Source: Rathayibacter sp. VKM Ac-2804 (GTDB lineage: Bacteria; Actinomycetota; Actinomycetes; Actinomycetales; Microbacteriaceae). Taken from it: a stretch of DNA of 64,000 nt. Under the pieces are notes generated by a model. The model did not search any database, was not told the DNA's origin, and was given only the letters and a program-made list of their open reading frames with translations. Both the position numbers and the translations under genes were made by a program. Each line of letters opens with the position of its first letter. Positions within the stretch are counted from its first letter, which is position 1. The stretch covers positions 1,736,001 through 1,800,000 of the forward strand of contig NZ_CP047420.1 of assembly GCF_009866655.1 (NCBI RefSeq). Direction: 5' to 3'. Below are positions 24,847 through 32,604 of the stretch, piece by piece.

Positions 24847-26199
24847 TCAGAGCTCGAGCAGGAGCCGCGCGTAGAAGGCGATGGCGCGCTCGAACTGGTC
24901 GACCTCGATCGACTCGTCGGCGCCGTGGATGCCGAGCTGCTGCTGCGGGCTGATCTCGAAGGGGATGAAGCGGTAGACCCCGTCGCTGATCGCGTGGAAG
25001 TGCCGGGCGTCGCTGCCACCGGTCTGCACGTAGGGCGCGACGATCGCCTCGGGGAAGACCTCCTGCACGACGCCGCGGAGCACGTCGTAGGGGCCGCCGT
25101 CGCCCGGCTCGCCGGTGGGGGAGACGGGGGAGGGCTCGTGCGCGACGCGCACCTCGATCTCGACCTCGGGGTCGTCGATCACCGCGCGGATCCGCTCGAC
25201 CACACCGGCGACGGTGCCGCCCGGGTTGATCCGCACGTTCGCGATCGCGCTGGCGGAGGACGCGAGGACGTTGGCCCCGGTGCTGCCGCGCAGCTGCGTG
25301 ATCGCCACGGTGGTCCGCAGCATCGCCGCGGCGCGGTTGGAGTGCGAGGCGAGAGCGCCGATGACCGCGTCGGGGTGCTCGTGCGGGCTGGCGTACCAGA
25401 CGGCGTGCGCGGCGTCGGCGCGGGGTGCGGCGGCGCGCACCAGCTCGGCGATCGGCTCCGGCAGCGTCGAGGGGAACGGGTTCTCGGTGAGGCGGTGGAT
25501 CGCCCGCGCGAGGCGCTGGGTGGCGAGCATGCCCGGCAGGGGCGGCGGGGCGGAGGCGTGCCCGCCCGCGTCGCGGCAGGTCAGCTCGAGGTTCATGATG
25601 CCGCGCTCGGTGACGCCGATGACGGCGATCGGCGTGCTCACTCCGGGCACGATGCCGCGGCGGACGTTGCCGCCCTCGTCCAGCACGAAGCGGGGGCGCA
25701 CCCCGCGCGCGCCGAGCAGGGCGACGATCGACGGCGCACCGTCGCCGGCCGTCTCCTCGTTGTGCGTCGAGACGAGGTAGACGTCCCTGCGGGGACGCTC
25801 GCCGCGCAGGACGGCCGCCTCGACGGCCTCGAGGAGCGCGACGAGGGAGCCCTTGTCGTCGAGCGCGCCGCGCCCCACGATCGCCGTGCGGCCGTCGGGG
25901 CGGAGGACGGTGTCGGCCGCGAACGGCGCGATCGACCAGTCGTCGGGGGTGACGCTGACCACGTCGTAGTGCGCCATCAGGACCGAGGGCTCGCCGTCCT
26001 CGGTGCCGCGCCAGCGCCAGACCAGGGAGTGACCGGCCACGGTCTCGCGCTCGAGGGCACTGTGCAGCGCGGGGTAGAACTGCTCGAGCAGCTCCTGGAA
26101 GACGCGGAAGCGGCTCCAGTCGGTGTCGGACTCGTCGGAGTGCGACACCGTGTCGACCCGCAGCAGGGCCTGGAAGCGCTCGAGCGCGGTCGTCGTCAC
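24847..26199 (-). CDS. M20-family metallopeptidase (dipeptidase/acylase type)
   Basis: A 450-aa zinc peptidase of the M20/M25/M40 group. Metal and catalytic residues are recognisable in MAHYDVV (zinc His and catalytic Asp), GRGALDDKGS (bridging Asp), THNEET (catalytic and zinc Glu), DEGG and the C-terminal GGSDARHF (last zinc His). The middle ~110 residues are the dimerisation domain inserted in the peptidase fold. Substrate may be dipeptides or N-acyl amino acids. GTG at 26199 lies 6 nt after a TAGGCT box, so the message is likely leaderless. Divergent from the Nudix gene, with only 57 bp between them. Confidence 0.88.
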   Translation of the reverse strand: MTTTALERFQALLRVDTVSHSDESDTDWSRFRVFQELLEQFYPALHSALERETVAGHSLVWRWRGTEDGEPSVLMAHYDVVSVTPDDWSIAPFAADTVLRPDGRTAIVGRGALDDKGSLVALLEAVEAAVLRGERPRRDVYLVSTHNEETAGDGAPSIVALLGARGVRPRFVLDEGGNVRRGIVPGVSTPIAVIGVTERGIMNLELTCRDAGGHASAPPPLPGMLATQRLARAIHRLTENPFPSTLPEPIAELVRAAAPRADAAHAVWYASPHEHPDAVIGALASHSNRAAAMLRTTVAITQLRGSTGANVLASSASAIANVRINPGGTVAGVVERIRAVIDDPEVEIEVRVAHEPSPVSPTGEPGDGGPYDVLRGVVQEVFPEAIVAPYVQTGGSDARHFHAISDGVYRFIPFEISPQQQLGIHGADESIEVDQFERAIAFYARLLLEL

Positions 26200-26205
26200 C
26201 GGGCT

Positions 26206-26211
26206 AGCCTA
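26206..26211 (-). promoter_or_regulatory. -10 box of the M20 peptidase gene (leaderless)
   Basis: TAGGCT on the minus strand 6 nt before GTG 26199, the same box and spacing as ptrB. Confidence 0.55.
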
Positions 26212-26256
26212 CGACGGCGGTCCCGACCCCCCGGACCCGGCGAGCGGAGGTGCGGC

Positions 26257-26751
26257 ATGGGTGCGCAGCCCCCGATCCGCCCGCTGCCCGAGGTCTGCGT
26301 CGTCTACGTCCTCCGCGACTCGCCCCGCGGCGTCGAGGTGCTGCTGGGGCGGAAGCTCCGCGGCCTCGGCGAGGGCAGGATCGTGGCGCCCGGCGGCAAG
26401 CTCGAGCCGGGGGAGTCGCCCGCCGAGGCCGCCGTCCGCGAGCTCGCGGAGGAGGTCGGCCTGCGCACGGAGCCGACGGACCTCGAGCCCCGCGGCTCCC
26501 TCGACTACCTCTTCCCGCACCGGCCCGCCTGGAGTCAGCGCTCGCACGTCTTCGTCTGCCGCCGCTGGTCGGGCGACGTGGTCGCGTCGGGCGAGCTCGC
26601 CGCCGCCTTCGTCCCGCTCGACGAGGTCCCGCTCGACCGGATGTGGGACGACGCGCGCTTCTGGCTGCCCGCGGTGCTGCGCTCCGGCACCGAGGCATCG
26701 GGCACCTTCGAGTTCGGCGCCGACCTCGAGCACGTCGTCGCTCGGTCCTGA
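26257..26751 (+). CDS. Nudix hydrolase, MutT/8-oxo-dGTP type
   Basis: A 164-aa Nudix enzyme. The Nudix box GX5EX7REUXEEXGU is complete: GGKLEPGE, then AAVRELAEEVGL (about 43-66). EVCVVYVLRD at the start and LDYLFPHRP later fit MutT-like 8-oxo-(d)GTP sanitising enzymes of actinobacteria, but the substrate is not proven from sequence. The Nudix Glu residues that bind Mg2+ are all present. The start ATG follows GCGGAGGTGCGGC. Stands alone; 140 bp without a gene separate it from the next, convergent gene. Confidence 0.87.
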   Translation: MGAQPPIRPLPEVCVVYVLRDSPRGVEVLLGRKLRGLGEGRIVAPGGKLEPGESPAEAAVRELAEEVGLRTEPTDLEPRGSLDYLFPHRPAWSQRSHVFVCRRWSGDVVASGELAAAFVPLDEVPLDRMWDDARFWLPAVLRSGTEASGTFEFGADLEHVVARS

Positions 26752-26891
26752 TCCCGCCGTCCGGTCGCATCACCGCCGGATCCTCGACGCCTCCTCGGTC
26801 GGACGTCCTCGAGCTCACCGGCACGGCGCGACCTCGATCAGGCCGAGATCCTCGACTCCCGCATCCTCTGACGAGCGCGCACTCCGTGCGG

Positions 26892-27530
26892 CTAGACGTC
26901 GAGCACGTCGCCGGGCTCGAGGGCGTGGTACTCGCCGCCGCCCTCGCGGGTCGCCCAGCCGAGGCGGTCGTGGCCGAGCTTCTGACCGGCCTCCGAGAGC
27001 ACCCGCTCGTGCGTCGCGAAGGCGTGCCGCGGTGCGAGCTCGAGGACGTAGTCGATCGACTCCGCGATCTTCATCCACGGGGCTCCCGAGGGGGCCGCCA
27101 GCACCTCGACGTCGGCACCGGTGGGCACGGTGAAGGAGTCGCCCGCGTAGTAGAAGCGGCCGTTCACCAGCACTCCGACGTTGTCGATCACGGGGATGGA
27201 GGAGTGGATCACCGCGTGCCGGGAGCCGAAGAAGCGCAGCTCGAACGGCCCGACCTCGACGACGTCGCCCTCGGCGACCGTCTCGACGTCGAAGCCCTCG
27301 GCCGCCGCGGCGACGCCGGCCGGGCCGAGGATGCGCAGTCCCGGGTTCGCGGCGCGCAGGCGCTCCAGCTGCTCGGGGGTCCAGTGGTCGGCGTGCTCGT
27401 GGGTGATCACGACCGCGACCGTGTCGGCCGTGCCCTCGACGGGCCGGGTGAAGGATCCGGGGTCGAGGACGAGCCGCGAGCCCGCCTCCTCGACGAGGAC
27501 GGTGGCGTGCTCGAGCTTGGTCAGTCGCAT
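26892..27530 (-). CDS. MBL-fold metal-dependent hydrolase (UlaG/L-ascorbate-6-P lactonase-like)
   Basis: A 212-aa beta-lactamase-fold hydrolase. It has the metal motif THEHADHW (HxHxDH), SRHAVIHSS and the later Asp in YYAGDSF. Short members beginning MRLTKLEHATVLVE belong to the UlaG-like MBL group, with functions that vary widely. The start ATG at 27530 has GAGAGG 8 nt upstream; longer readings would cross the tRNA gene and are not protein-like. No operon. The head faces the tRNA-Glu gene on the other strand. Confidence 0.85.
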   Translation of the reverse strand: MRLTKLEHATVLVEEAGSRLVLDPGSFTRPVEGTADTVAVVITHEHADHWTPEQLERLRAANPGLRILGPAGVAAAAEGFDVETVAEGDVVEVGPFELRFFGSRHAVIHSSIPVIDNVGVLVNGRFYYAGDSFTVPTGADVEVLAAPSGAPWMKIAESIDYVLELAPRHAFATHERVLSEAGQKLGHDRLGWATREGGGEYHALEPGDVLDV

Positions 27531-27601
27531 GATCCGAGCCTCTCGCGGGGGCCGCCGCCGTGCAAGGCGGTCCCGGCGGCCGCGCCGTCCACCCGCTCGA
27601 T

Positions 27602-27631
27602 TTGCACCGGTGCGGATCCGTGTGCAACACT
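27602..27631 (+). promoter_or_regulatory. Candidate tRNA-Glu promoter
   Basis: TTGCAC (27602-27607) and AACACT (27626-27631) separated by 18 bp, about 20 nt upstream of the mature tRNA 5' end. Confidence 0.4.
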
Positions 27632-27650
27632 CTTCGAGTTGCAAAAACGC

Positions 27651-27726
27651 GGCCCCATCGTTTAGCGGCCTAGGACGTCGCCCTCTCACGGCGGTAACGC
27701 GGGTTCAAATCCCGCTGGGGTCACCA
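27651..27726 (+). tRNA. tRNA-Glu (CTC anticodon)
   Basis: A 76-nt tRNA with encoded CCA. The acceptor stem GGCCCCA pairs with TGGGGTC (one G-U), the anticodon arm is TCGCC-CTCTCAC-GGCGG giving anticodon CTC, and the T arm has GGTTCAAATCC. It decodes GAG, the dominant Glu codon in this genome. Followed by a strong terminator. Confidence 0.95.
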
Positions 27727-27739
27727 CGGCAACACGAGC

Positions 27740-27775
27740 AGAACCCCCGGTCATGGCCGGGGGTTCTTCTCGTTT
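27740..27775 (+). terminator. Rho-independent terminator after tRNA-Glu
   Basis: Perfect 11-bp stem AGAACCCCCGG/CCGGGGGTTCT with a 6-nt loop, followed by TCTCGTTT. Confidence 0.9.
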
Positions 27776-27832
27776 AACGGCCCGCTCCCCGGGGAGGGAC
27801 CGTCGGAACACACTCACCCGGAAGGTCGTCCC

Positions 27833-28876
27833 ATGCAAGAGCTGCCCGTCTGGTTCGTGACCGGCTCGTTCGTCGTCCTGAGCCTCATCCTGGCCGCGGA
27901 CCTGCTGCTGGTCTACAAGCGCCCGCACGTGCCGAGCCTGAAGGAGTCGGGCCTCTGGGTCGGCTTCTACGTCACGCTCGCGCTGATCTTCGCGCTGGTG
28001 ATGCTGCTGCTGGGCGGGGGAGAGGTCGCCGGTCAGTTCGTCGCGGGCTGGCTGACCGAGTACAGCCTGTCGATCGACAATCTGTTCGTCTTCGTGATCA
28101 TCATGGGCCGCTTCGCGGTGCCGCCGAAGTACCAGCAGGAAGTGCTGATGGTGGGCATCATCATCGCGCTGATCTTCCGCGGGGTGTTCATCCTCCTCGG
28201 CGCGCAGCTGATCGAGAGCTTCAGCTGGATCTTCTACCTCTTCGGCGCGTTCCTCGTCTACACCGCCTGGAACCAGGCGTTCGGCAAGGAGGACGAGAAC
28301 GAGGGCACCGACAACCTCCTCATCCGCCTGCTGCGCAAGCGCGTGAAGATCTCGGACGAGTTCGACGGCTCGAAGATCCGCACGGTGAAGGACGGGAAGA
28401 AGTACTTCACGCCGATGCTGATCGTGTTCCTCGCGATCGGCTCGACGGACCTGCTGTTCGCGCTCGACTCGATCCCGGCGATCTTCGGCATCACGGAGAG
28501 CCCGTTCATCGTCTTCACCGCCAACATCTTCGCCCTGATGGGTCTGCGCCAGCTCTACTTCCTGCTCGGCGGACTGATCGACAAGCTCGAGTACCTCAAG
28601 TACGGCATCGCGTTCATCCTCGCCTTCATCGGTGTGAAGCTCGTGCTGCACGCCCTGCACGAGAACGACCTGCCCTTCCTCAACGGCGGCGAGCCGCTGC
28701 CGGTCTGGGACATCGACACGATCACCTCGCTGGCCGTCATCGTCGTCAGCATGACCGTCGCCACGGTCGCGAGCCTGATCAAGATGCGCCGCGAGCACTC
28801 CCACATCGAGCTGCACGACGGCCACCCGGAGGTCGTCGCCGACGCCGACGGGCAGGACCGCGCCGAGAAGAAGTGA
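27833..28876 (+). CDS. TerC-family integral membrane protein
   Basis: A 347-aa TerC protein with about eight to nine transmembrane helices. Diagnostic motifs are EYSLSIDNLFVF (about 76-87) and ALDSIPAIFGIT, which place acidic residues in the membrane for metal transport. Members export Mn2+ or act with secreted metalloenzymes; in actinobacteria this type is often annotated as tellurium resistance TerC, although Mn2+ efflux is the better supported role in other species. The C-terminus is hydrophilic and His/Asp-rich (EHSHIELHDGH), which could bind metal. The ATG follows CCGGAAGGTCG. The PP2C gene starts 10 bp downstream and may share its transcript. Confidence 0.9.
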   Translation: MQELPVWFVTGSFVVLSLILAADLLLVYKRPHVPSLKESGLWVGFYVTLALIFALVMLLLGGGEVAGQFVAGWLTEYSLSIDNLFVFVIIMGRFAVPPKYQQEVLMVGIIIALIFRGVFILLGAQLIESFSWIFYLFGAFLVYTAWNQAFGKEDENEGTDNLLIRLLRKRVKISDEFDGSKIRTVKDGKKYFTPMLIVFLAIGSTDLLFALDSIPAIFGITESPFIVFTANIFALMGLRQLYFLLGGLIDKLEYLKYGIAFILAFIGVKLVLHALHENDLPFLNGGEPLPVWDIDTITSLAVIVVSMTVATVASLIKMRREHSHIELHDGHPEVVADADGQDRAEKK

Positions 28877-28886
28877 GCCCGGTCCC

Positions 28887-29675
28887 GTGACTGCGACGAC
28901 GACCACCACCAGCATCGATCTGCCGCAGGGCACCCTCCTCCTGACGGTGTCGAGCAGCACCGACGTGGGCGCCGTCCGGCGGGTGAACGAGGACGCGCTG
29001 CTCGTCGCGCCGCTCCTGGTGGCCGTCGCCGACGGCATGGGCGGGCACGCCCGCGGCGACCTGGCGAGCGCGACGGCCGTCGAGAGCCTGAGGGCGGGCA
29101 CCGCCGAGGCGATCGGGCCCGTCTCGGACGTCTTCGCCGCCGTCGAGACCGCCAACGCCGCCGTCCGCGATCTCGACGTCGGCGGTGCGCTCTGCGGGAC
29201 GACGCTCACCGGACTGACCCTCGTCCGTCCCGACGGCGACGGGCCCGCGTCCTGGGCCCTCTTCAACGTCGGCGACTCCCGCGTCTACCGCTGGGACGGC
29301 GCCGGGATCCAGCAGCTCACCGTCGACCACTCGGCGGTGCAGGAGCTGGTCTCGGCCGGCCTGCTCACCCGCGAGGCGGCGGAGTCGCACCCCGACCGGA
29401 ACATCGTCACCCGCGCGCTCGGCGCCGACGACGAGGTCGAGACCGACGTCTGGACCCTCCCGATCGTGCCGCGGGCGAGCTACCTGCTCTGCTCCGACGG
29501 CCTCACCAAGGAGCTCTCCGACGCCCGCATCGCCGAGCTCTTCGCCCGCCGCGACGCGGGTGCGCTGCACGGCGTCGACCTCGCCGAGGCGCTCGTGCAG
29601 GCTGCGGTCGACGCGGGCGGACGCGACAACGTGACGGTCGTCGTCGTGGACGCCGTGCTCGTCCCCCGAGCCTGA
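28887..29675 (+). CDS. PP2C-family serine/threonine protein phosphatase
   Basis: A 262-aa PPM-type phosphatase. Metal-binding motifs in order: RRVNEDALL (Asp), VADGMGGHARGD, NVGDSRVYRW, LLCSDGLTKEL and GRDNVTVV, with the expected Asp residues for the two-metal centre. The domain covers the whole protein, with no membrane anchor as found in PstP, so it is cytosolic and free. No kinase gene is nearby to pair with it. It starts with GTG 10 bp after terC, and may be translated from the same mRNA. Confidence 0.9.
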   Translation: MTATTTTTSIDLPQGTLLLTVSSSTDVGAVRRVNEDALLVAPLLVAVADGMGGHARGDLASATAVESLRAGTAEAIGPVSDVFAAVETANAAVRDLDVGGALCGTTLTGLTLVRPDGDGPASWALFNVGDSRVYRWDGAGIQQLTVDHSAVQELVSAGLLTREAAESHPDRNIVTRALGADDEVETDVWTLPIVPRASYLLCSDGLTKELSDARIAELFARRDAGALHGVDLAEALVQAAVDAGGRDNVTVVVVDAVLVPRA

Positions 29676-29760
29676 GCCGCGACCGTTCCGCGGGTGCCGT
29701 GACCCTCGAACGTGTCACAGTGGCGTCGACAACCGACTGCAGAGCCCGGCTGTCGATTGG

Positions 29761-29766
29761 CATACT
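29761..29766 (+). promoter_or_regulatory. -10 box of the DUF6584 gene
   Basis: CATACT 6 nt before the ATG at 29773; the intervening GGAGGG could also act as a ribosome site. Confidence 0.4.
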
Positions 29767-29772
29767 GGAGGG

Positions 29773-30339
29773 ATGGACACCGTCGAGGCTCTCGATCGCG
29801 CGAAGACGCGCTTCGCAGAGGGGGACGTCCGAGGAGCCGTGTCGCTCCTCGAGCGCTGTGTCGATGCCGACCCCACGTGGCTCGATCCCCGGGTCCTCCT
29901 GTCCGAGCTCTACCGGCGCTCCGGTGACCTCATCGAGGCGGGTCGCTGGGGCTACCTGATCGAGAACTGCGCCGCCCCCGAGGAGCGGCGGGCGTTCGAG
30001 CGCGCCCTGGTGCGCGCCGACGAGGATCCGTTCGAGTTCGCGGAGCGCGCCCTGGTGCGCCCGCTCGAGCTCGCCGCCGAGTCGCCGCACGCCGCGATGA
30101 TGCTCGCCGAGCTGCCGGCCCGGATCGACGAGGCCGAGCGCTTCGAGCAGGAGTCGCCCGACCCGCTCGACGGCGATTGGTTCGAGCACGAGGCGCTGCC
30201 GGTCAAGCGGCGCTCCGGCTTCGTCGGGATGGTCGGCGCCGCGGTCGCCGCGGTCTTCGTGGTCGGCGGCGTGGTGGTCGGCGCGGCGGCGCTGCTGGTG
30301 GTCCCCGCGGTGCTGATCGCCATGCTCGTCGCGCCCTGA
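29773..30339 (+). CDS. DUF6584-family TPR-like membrane-anchored protein
   Basis: A 188-aa protein. The first ~95 residues form TPR-like helical pairs (ALDRAKTRFAEGDVRGAVSLL, then LLSELYRRSGDLIEAGRWGYL), matching what I recall for DUF6584. Family function unknown. A charged middle region is followed by a long C-terminal hydrophobic segment, about 150-185, that would form one or two membrane helices. The helical-repeat half faces the cytoplasm by charge. The ATG lies 6 nt after CATACT and directly after GGAGGG. It is monocistronic and precedes the leuC leader. Confidence 0.75.
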   Translation: MDTVEALDRAKTRFAEGDVRGAVSLLERCVDADPTWLDPRVLLSELYRRSGDLIEAGRWGYLIENCAAPEERRAFERALVRADEDPFEFAERALVRPLELAAESPHAAMMLAELPARIDEAERFEQESPDPLDGDWFEHEALPVKRRSGFVGMVGAAVAAVFVVGGVVVGAAALLVVPAVLIAMLVAP

Positions 30340-30403
30340 TCGCGTGTCCGGATCGCTCCGATCCGCTCGGGCCGCGCCTCCCGGCCGGGCGTCGACGCGG
30401 TGC

Positions 30404-30409
30404 TATCCT
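30404..30409 (+). promoter_or_regulatory. Extended -10 promoter of the leu leader
   Basis: TGCTATCCT gives an extended -10 (TGN-TATCCT). It ends 6 nt before the leader ATG, so transcription should start at the leader start codon. No good -35. Confidence 0.6.
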
Positions 30410-30415
30410 CGGTCA

Positions 30416-30466
30416 ATGCTGTTCGGCCGGCTCCTCCTTCTCCGCCGCGACGAGACCTCGATCTGA
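30416..30466 (+). CDS. Leucine-rich leader peptide of the leuCD operon
   Basis: A 16-codon reading frame, [16 protein letters not shown], with four consecutive leucine codons (CTC CTC CTT CTC) and a fifth Leu at codon 2. It lies right after an extended -10 box with no ribosome site, so it would be translated leaderless. Its 3' half lies in the first arm of a perfect hairpin. Ribosome stalling at Leu codons during leucine shortage is the classic attenuation arrangement for leu genes. This role is inferred from position and composition. Confidence 0.8.
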   Translation: MLFGRLLLLRRDETSI

Positions 30467-30485
30467 CAGGCCTCTCTCGTCGCGG
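30445..30485 (+). promoter_or_regulatory. Leu operon attenuator hairpin
   Basis: Perfect 11-bp arms CCGCGACGAGA (30445-30455) and TCTCGTCGCGG (30475-30485), loop 19 nt. The left arm overlaps leader codons 10-14, just after the Leu run, so a stalled ribosome would block pairing. No U-tract follows, so it may act on translation or Rho access rather than as an intrinsic terminator. Confidence 0.65.
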
Positions 30486-30531
30486 TGTCTCTCGTGGGCT
30501 GACCACCATTCCTGAGGAAGAGAATCCCGCC

Positions 30532-32004
30532 ATGAACGACAGTTCCCCCGATACCGCTGTGCGCCCGGCCGCGGAGCGCCCGCGCACCCTGGCCGAGAAG
30601 GTCTGGGACGACCACCTCGTCGCCAAGGGCGAGGACGGCACCCCCGACCTGATCTACATCGACCTGCACCTCGTGCACGAGGTGACCAGCCCGCAGGCCT
30701 TCGACGGCCTCCGCCAGGCCGGCCGCCCGGTCCGCCGCCCCGATCTCACGATCGCGACCGAGGACCACAACACGCCGACGGTCGGCATCGACAAGCCGAT
30801 CGCCGACCTCACCAGCCGCACGCAGATCGAGACCCTGCGGCGCAATGCCGCCGAGTTCGGCGTCCGCCTGCACTCGCTCGGCGACATCGAGCAGGGCATC
30901 GTGCACGTCGTCGGCCCGCAGCTCGGACTGACCATGCCCGGCATCACCGTGGTCTGCGGCGACTCGCACACCTCGACGCACGGCGCCTTCGGCGCGATGG
31001 CGTTCGGCATCGGCACCAGCGAGGTCGAGCACGTGATGGCGACCCAGACCCTGCCGCTCAAGCCCTTCAAGACCATGGCGATCACGGTCGAGGGCGAGCT
31101 GCGCGAGGGCGTCACCGCGAAGGACATCATCCTCGCCGTCATCGCGAAGATCGGCACCGGCGGCGGTCAGGGCTACGTGCTCGAGTACCGCGGCTCGGCG
31201 ATCCGCGCGCTCTCGATGGAGGGCCGGATGACGATCTGCAACATGTCGATCGAGGCCGGGGCCCGCGCCGGCATGGTCGCCCCGGACGAGACGACCTTCG
31301 CCTACCTCGAGGGCCGTCCGCACGCCCCCGAGGGCCGGGACTGGGCCGACGCGGTCGCCTACTGGCGGACGCTCCCGAGCGACGAGGGCGCCGTCTTCGA
31401 CGCCGAGGTCGTCCTCGACGCCGACGCGCTCGAGCCCTTCGTCACCTGGGGCACCAACCCCGGCCAGGGCGTCTCGCTCTCGCAGGCCGTGCCCGACCCC
31501 GACGCCATCGAGGACCCGAACGAGCGCTCGAACGCCCGCCGCGCCCTGGAGTACATGGACCTCGAGGCCGGCACGCCGATGAAGGAGATCCCGGTCGACG
31601 CGGTCTTCATGGGCTCCTGCACCAACTCGCGCATCGAGGATCTCCGCGCCTTCGCGTCGATCATCGCGGGCCGCACCAAGGCGCCCGGCGTCCGGGTGAT
31701 GGTCGTCCCCGGCTCCGCCCGCGTGCGCATCGAGGCCGAGGCCGAGGGCCTGGACAAGGTGATCACCGCGTTCGGCGCCGAATGGCGCTTCGCCGGCTGC
31801 TCGATGTGCCTCGGCATGAACCCGGACCAGCTCGCCCCGGGGGAGCGCTGCGCCTCCACCTCGAACCGCAACTTCGAGGGCCGGCAGGGCAAGGGCGGCC
31901 GCACGCACCTCGTCTCGCCGCTCGTCGCCGCTGCGACCGCCGTGCGCGGCACCCTCTCCAGTCCGTCGGACCTGGAGCCCGTCCGCGAGCTGGTGGAGGC
32001 CTGA
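30532..32004 (+). CDS. leuC: 3-isopropylmalate dehydratase large subunit
   Basis: A 490-aa aconitase-family subunit that with LeuD isomerises 2-isopropylmalate to 3-isopropylmalate in leucine synthesis. The [4Fe-4S] ligands are in GSCTNSR and [21 protein letters not shown] and the early TEDHNTPT region complete the active site. Start ATG follows TGAGGAAGAGAATCCCGCC, a proper ribosome site. Length is normal. leuD begins 2 bp after its stop, and murA follows, so all three appear co-transcribed under the leucine leader. Confidence 0.97.
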   Translation: MNDSSPDTAVRPAAERPRTLAEKVWDDHLVAKGEDGTPDLIYIDLHLVHEVTSPQAFDGLRQAGRPVRRPDLTIATEDHNTPTVGIDKPIADLTSRTQIETLRRNAAEFGVRLHSLGDIEQGIVHVVGPQLGLTMPGITVVCGDSHTSTHGAFGAMAFGIGTSEVEHVMATQTLPLKPFKTMAITVEGELREGVTAKDIILAVIAKIGTGGGQGYVLEYRGSAIRALSMEGRMTICNMSIEAGARAGMVAPDETTFAYLEGRPHAPEGRDWADAVAYWRTLPSDEGAVFDAEVVLDADALEPFVTWGTNPGQGVSLSQAVPDPDAIEDPNERSNARRALEYMDLEAGTPMKEIPVDAVFMGSCTNSRIEDLRAFASIIAGRTKAPGVRVMVVPGSARVRIEAEAEGLDKVITAFGAEWRFAGCSMCLGMNPDQLAPGERCASTSNRNFEGRQGKGGRTHLVSPLVAAATAVRGTLSSPSDLEPVRELVEA

Positions 32005-32006
32005 TC

Positions 32007-32603
32007 ATGGAGAAGTTCGAGACCGTCACCGGCATCGCGGCGCCGCTGAAGCGCAGCAACGTCGACACCGACCAGATCATCCCGGCCGTCTTCCTCAAGC
32101 GGGTCACCAAGACCGGCTTCGAGGACGCTCTCTTCCACGGCTGGCGCCAGGACCCGGAGTTCGTGCTGAACCGGCCGGCCTTCCAAGGCGCGCAGATCCT
32201 CGTCGCGGGCCCCGACTTCGGCACCGGCTCCAGCCGCGAGCACGCCGTCTGGGCGCTGCGCGACTTCGGCTTCCGCGTCGTGCTCTCCTCGCGCTTCGGC
32301 GACATCTTCCGCGGCAACTCCGGCAAGCAGGGCCTGCTCGCCGCGGCCCTGGCCGAGAGCGACATCACGAGGCTGTGGGAGCTGATCGATGCGACGCCGG
32401 GAATAGAAGCGACCGTCGATCTGGTTGGTCGTACGGTCACCGCCGGTGGCGAGACCTTCCCCTTCGAGGTCGACGACTACACTCGTTGGCGCCTGATCGA
32501 AGGGCTGGACGACATCGGCCTGACCCTGCGCGACGAAGCGCTCATTTCCGAATTCGAGACCCGTCGCGCGAGCTGGCGGCCCAAGACATTGCCGGTGAAA
32601 TAG
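32007..32603 (+). CDS. leuD: 3-isopropylmalate dehydratase small subunit
   Basis: A 198-aa swivel-domain subunit completing the isopropylmalate isomerase. Motifs NVDTDQIIP (18-26 region), GTGSSREHA for substrate phosphate or carboxylate binding, and [11 protein letters not shown] are intact. The ATG starts 2 bp after leuC. The stop TAG is followed after a single base by the murA GTG, so this dehydratase operon feeds directly into a cell-wall gene. Confidence 0.97.
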   Translation: MEKFETVTGIAAPLKRSNVDTDQIIPAVFLKRVTKTGFEDALFHGWRQDPEFVLNRPAFQGAQILVAGPDFGTGSSREHAVWALRDFGFRVVLSSRFGDIFRGNSGKQGLLAAALAESDITRLWELIDATPGIEATVDLVGRTVTAGGETFPFEVDDYTRWRLIEGLDDIGLTLRDEALISEFETRRASWRPKTLPVK

Positions 32604-32604
32604 C

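Noticed and set aside
27776..27832. Manganese (yybP-ykoY) riboswitch before terC
   Set aside because: Only 57 bp lie between the tRNA terminator and the start, and the conserved aptamer segments are not present. CTCCCCGGGGAG there is just a short palindrome.
30340..30531. T-box riboswitch before leuC
   Set aside because: No T-box sequence or specifier stem found; the leader peptide with Leu codons and hairpin explains the region.
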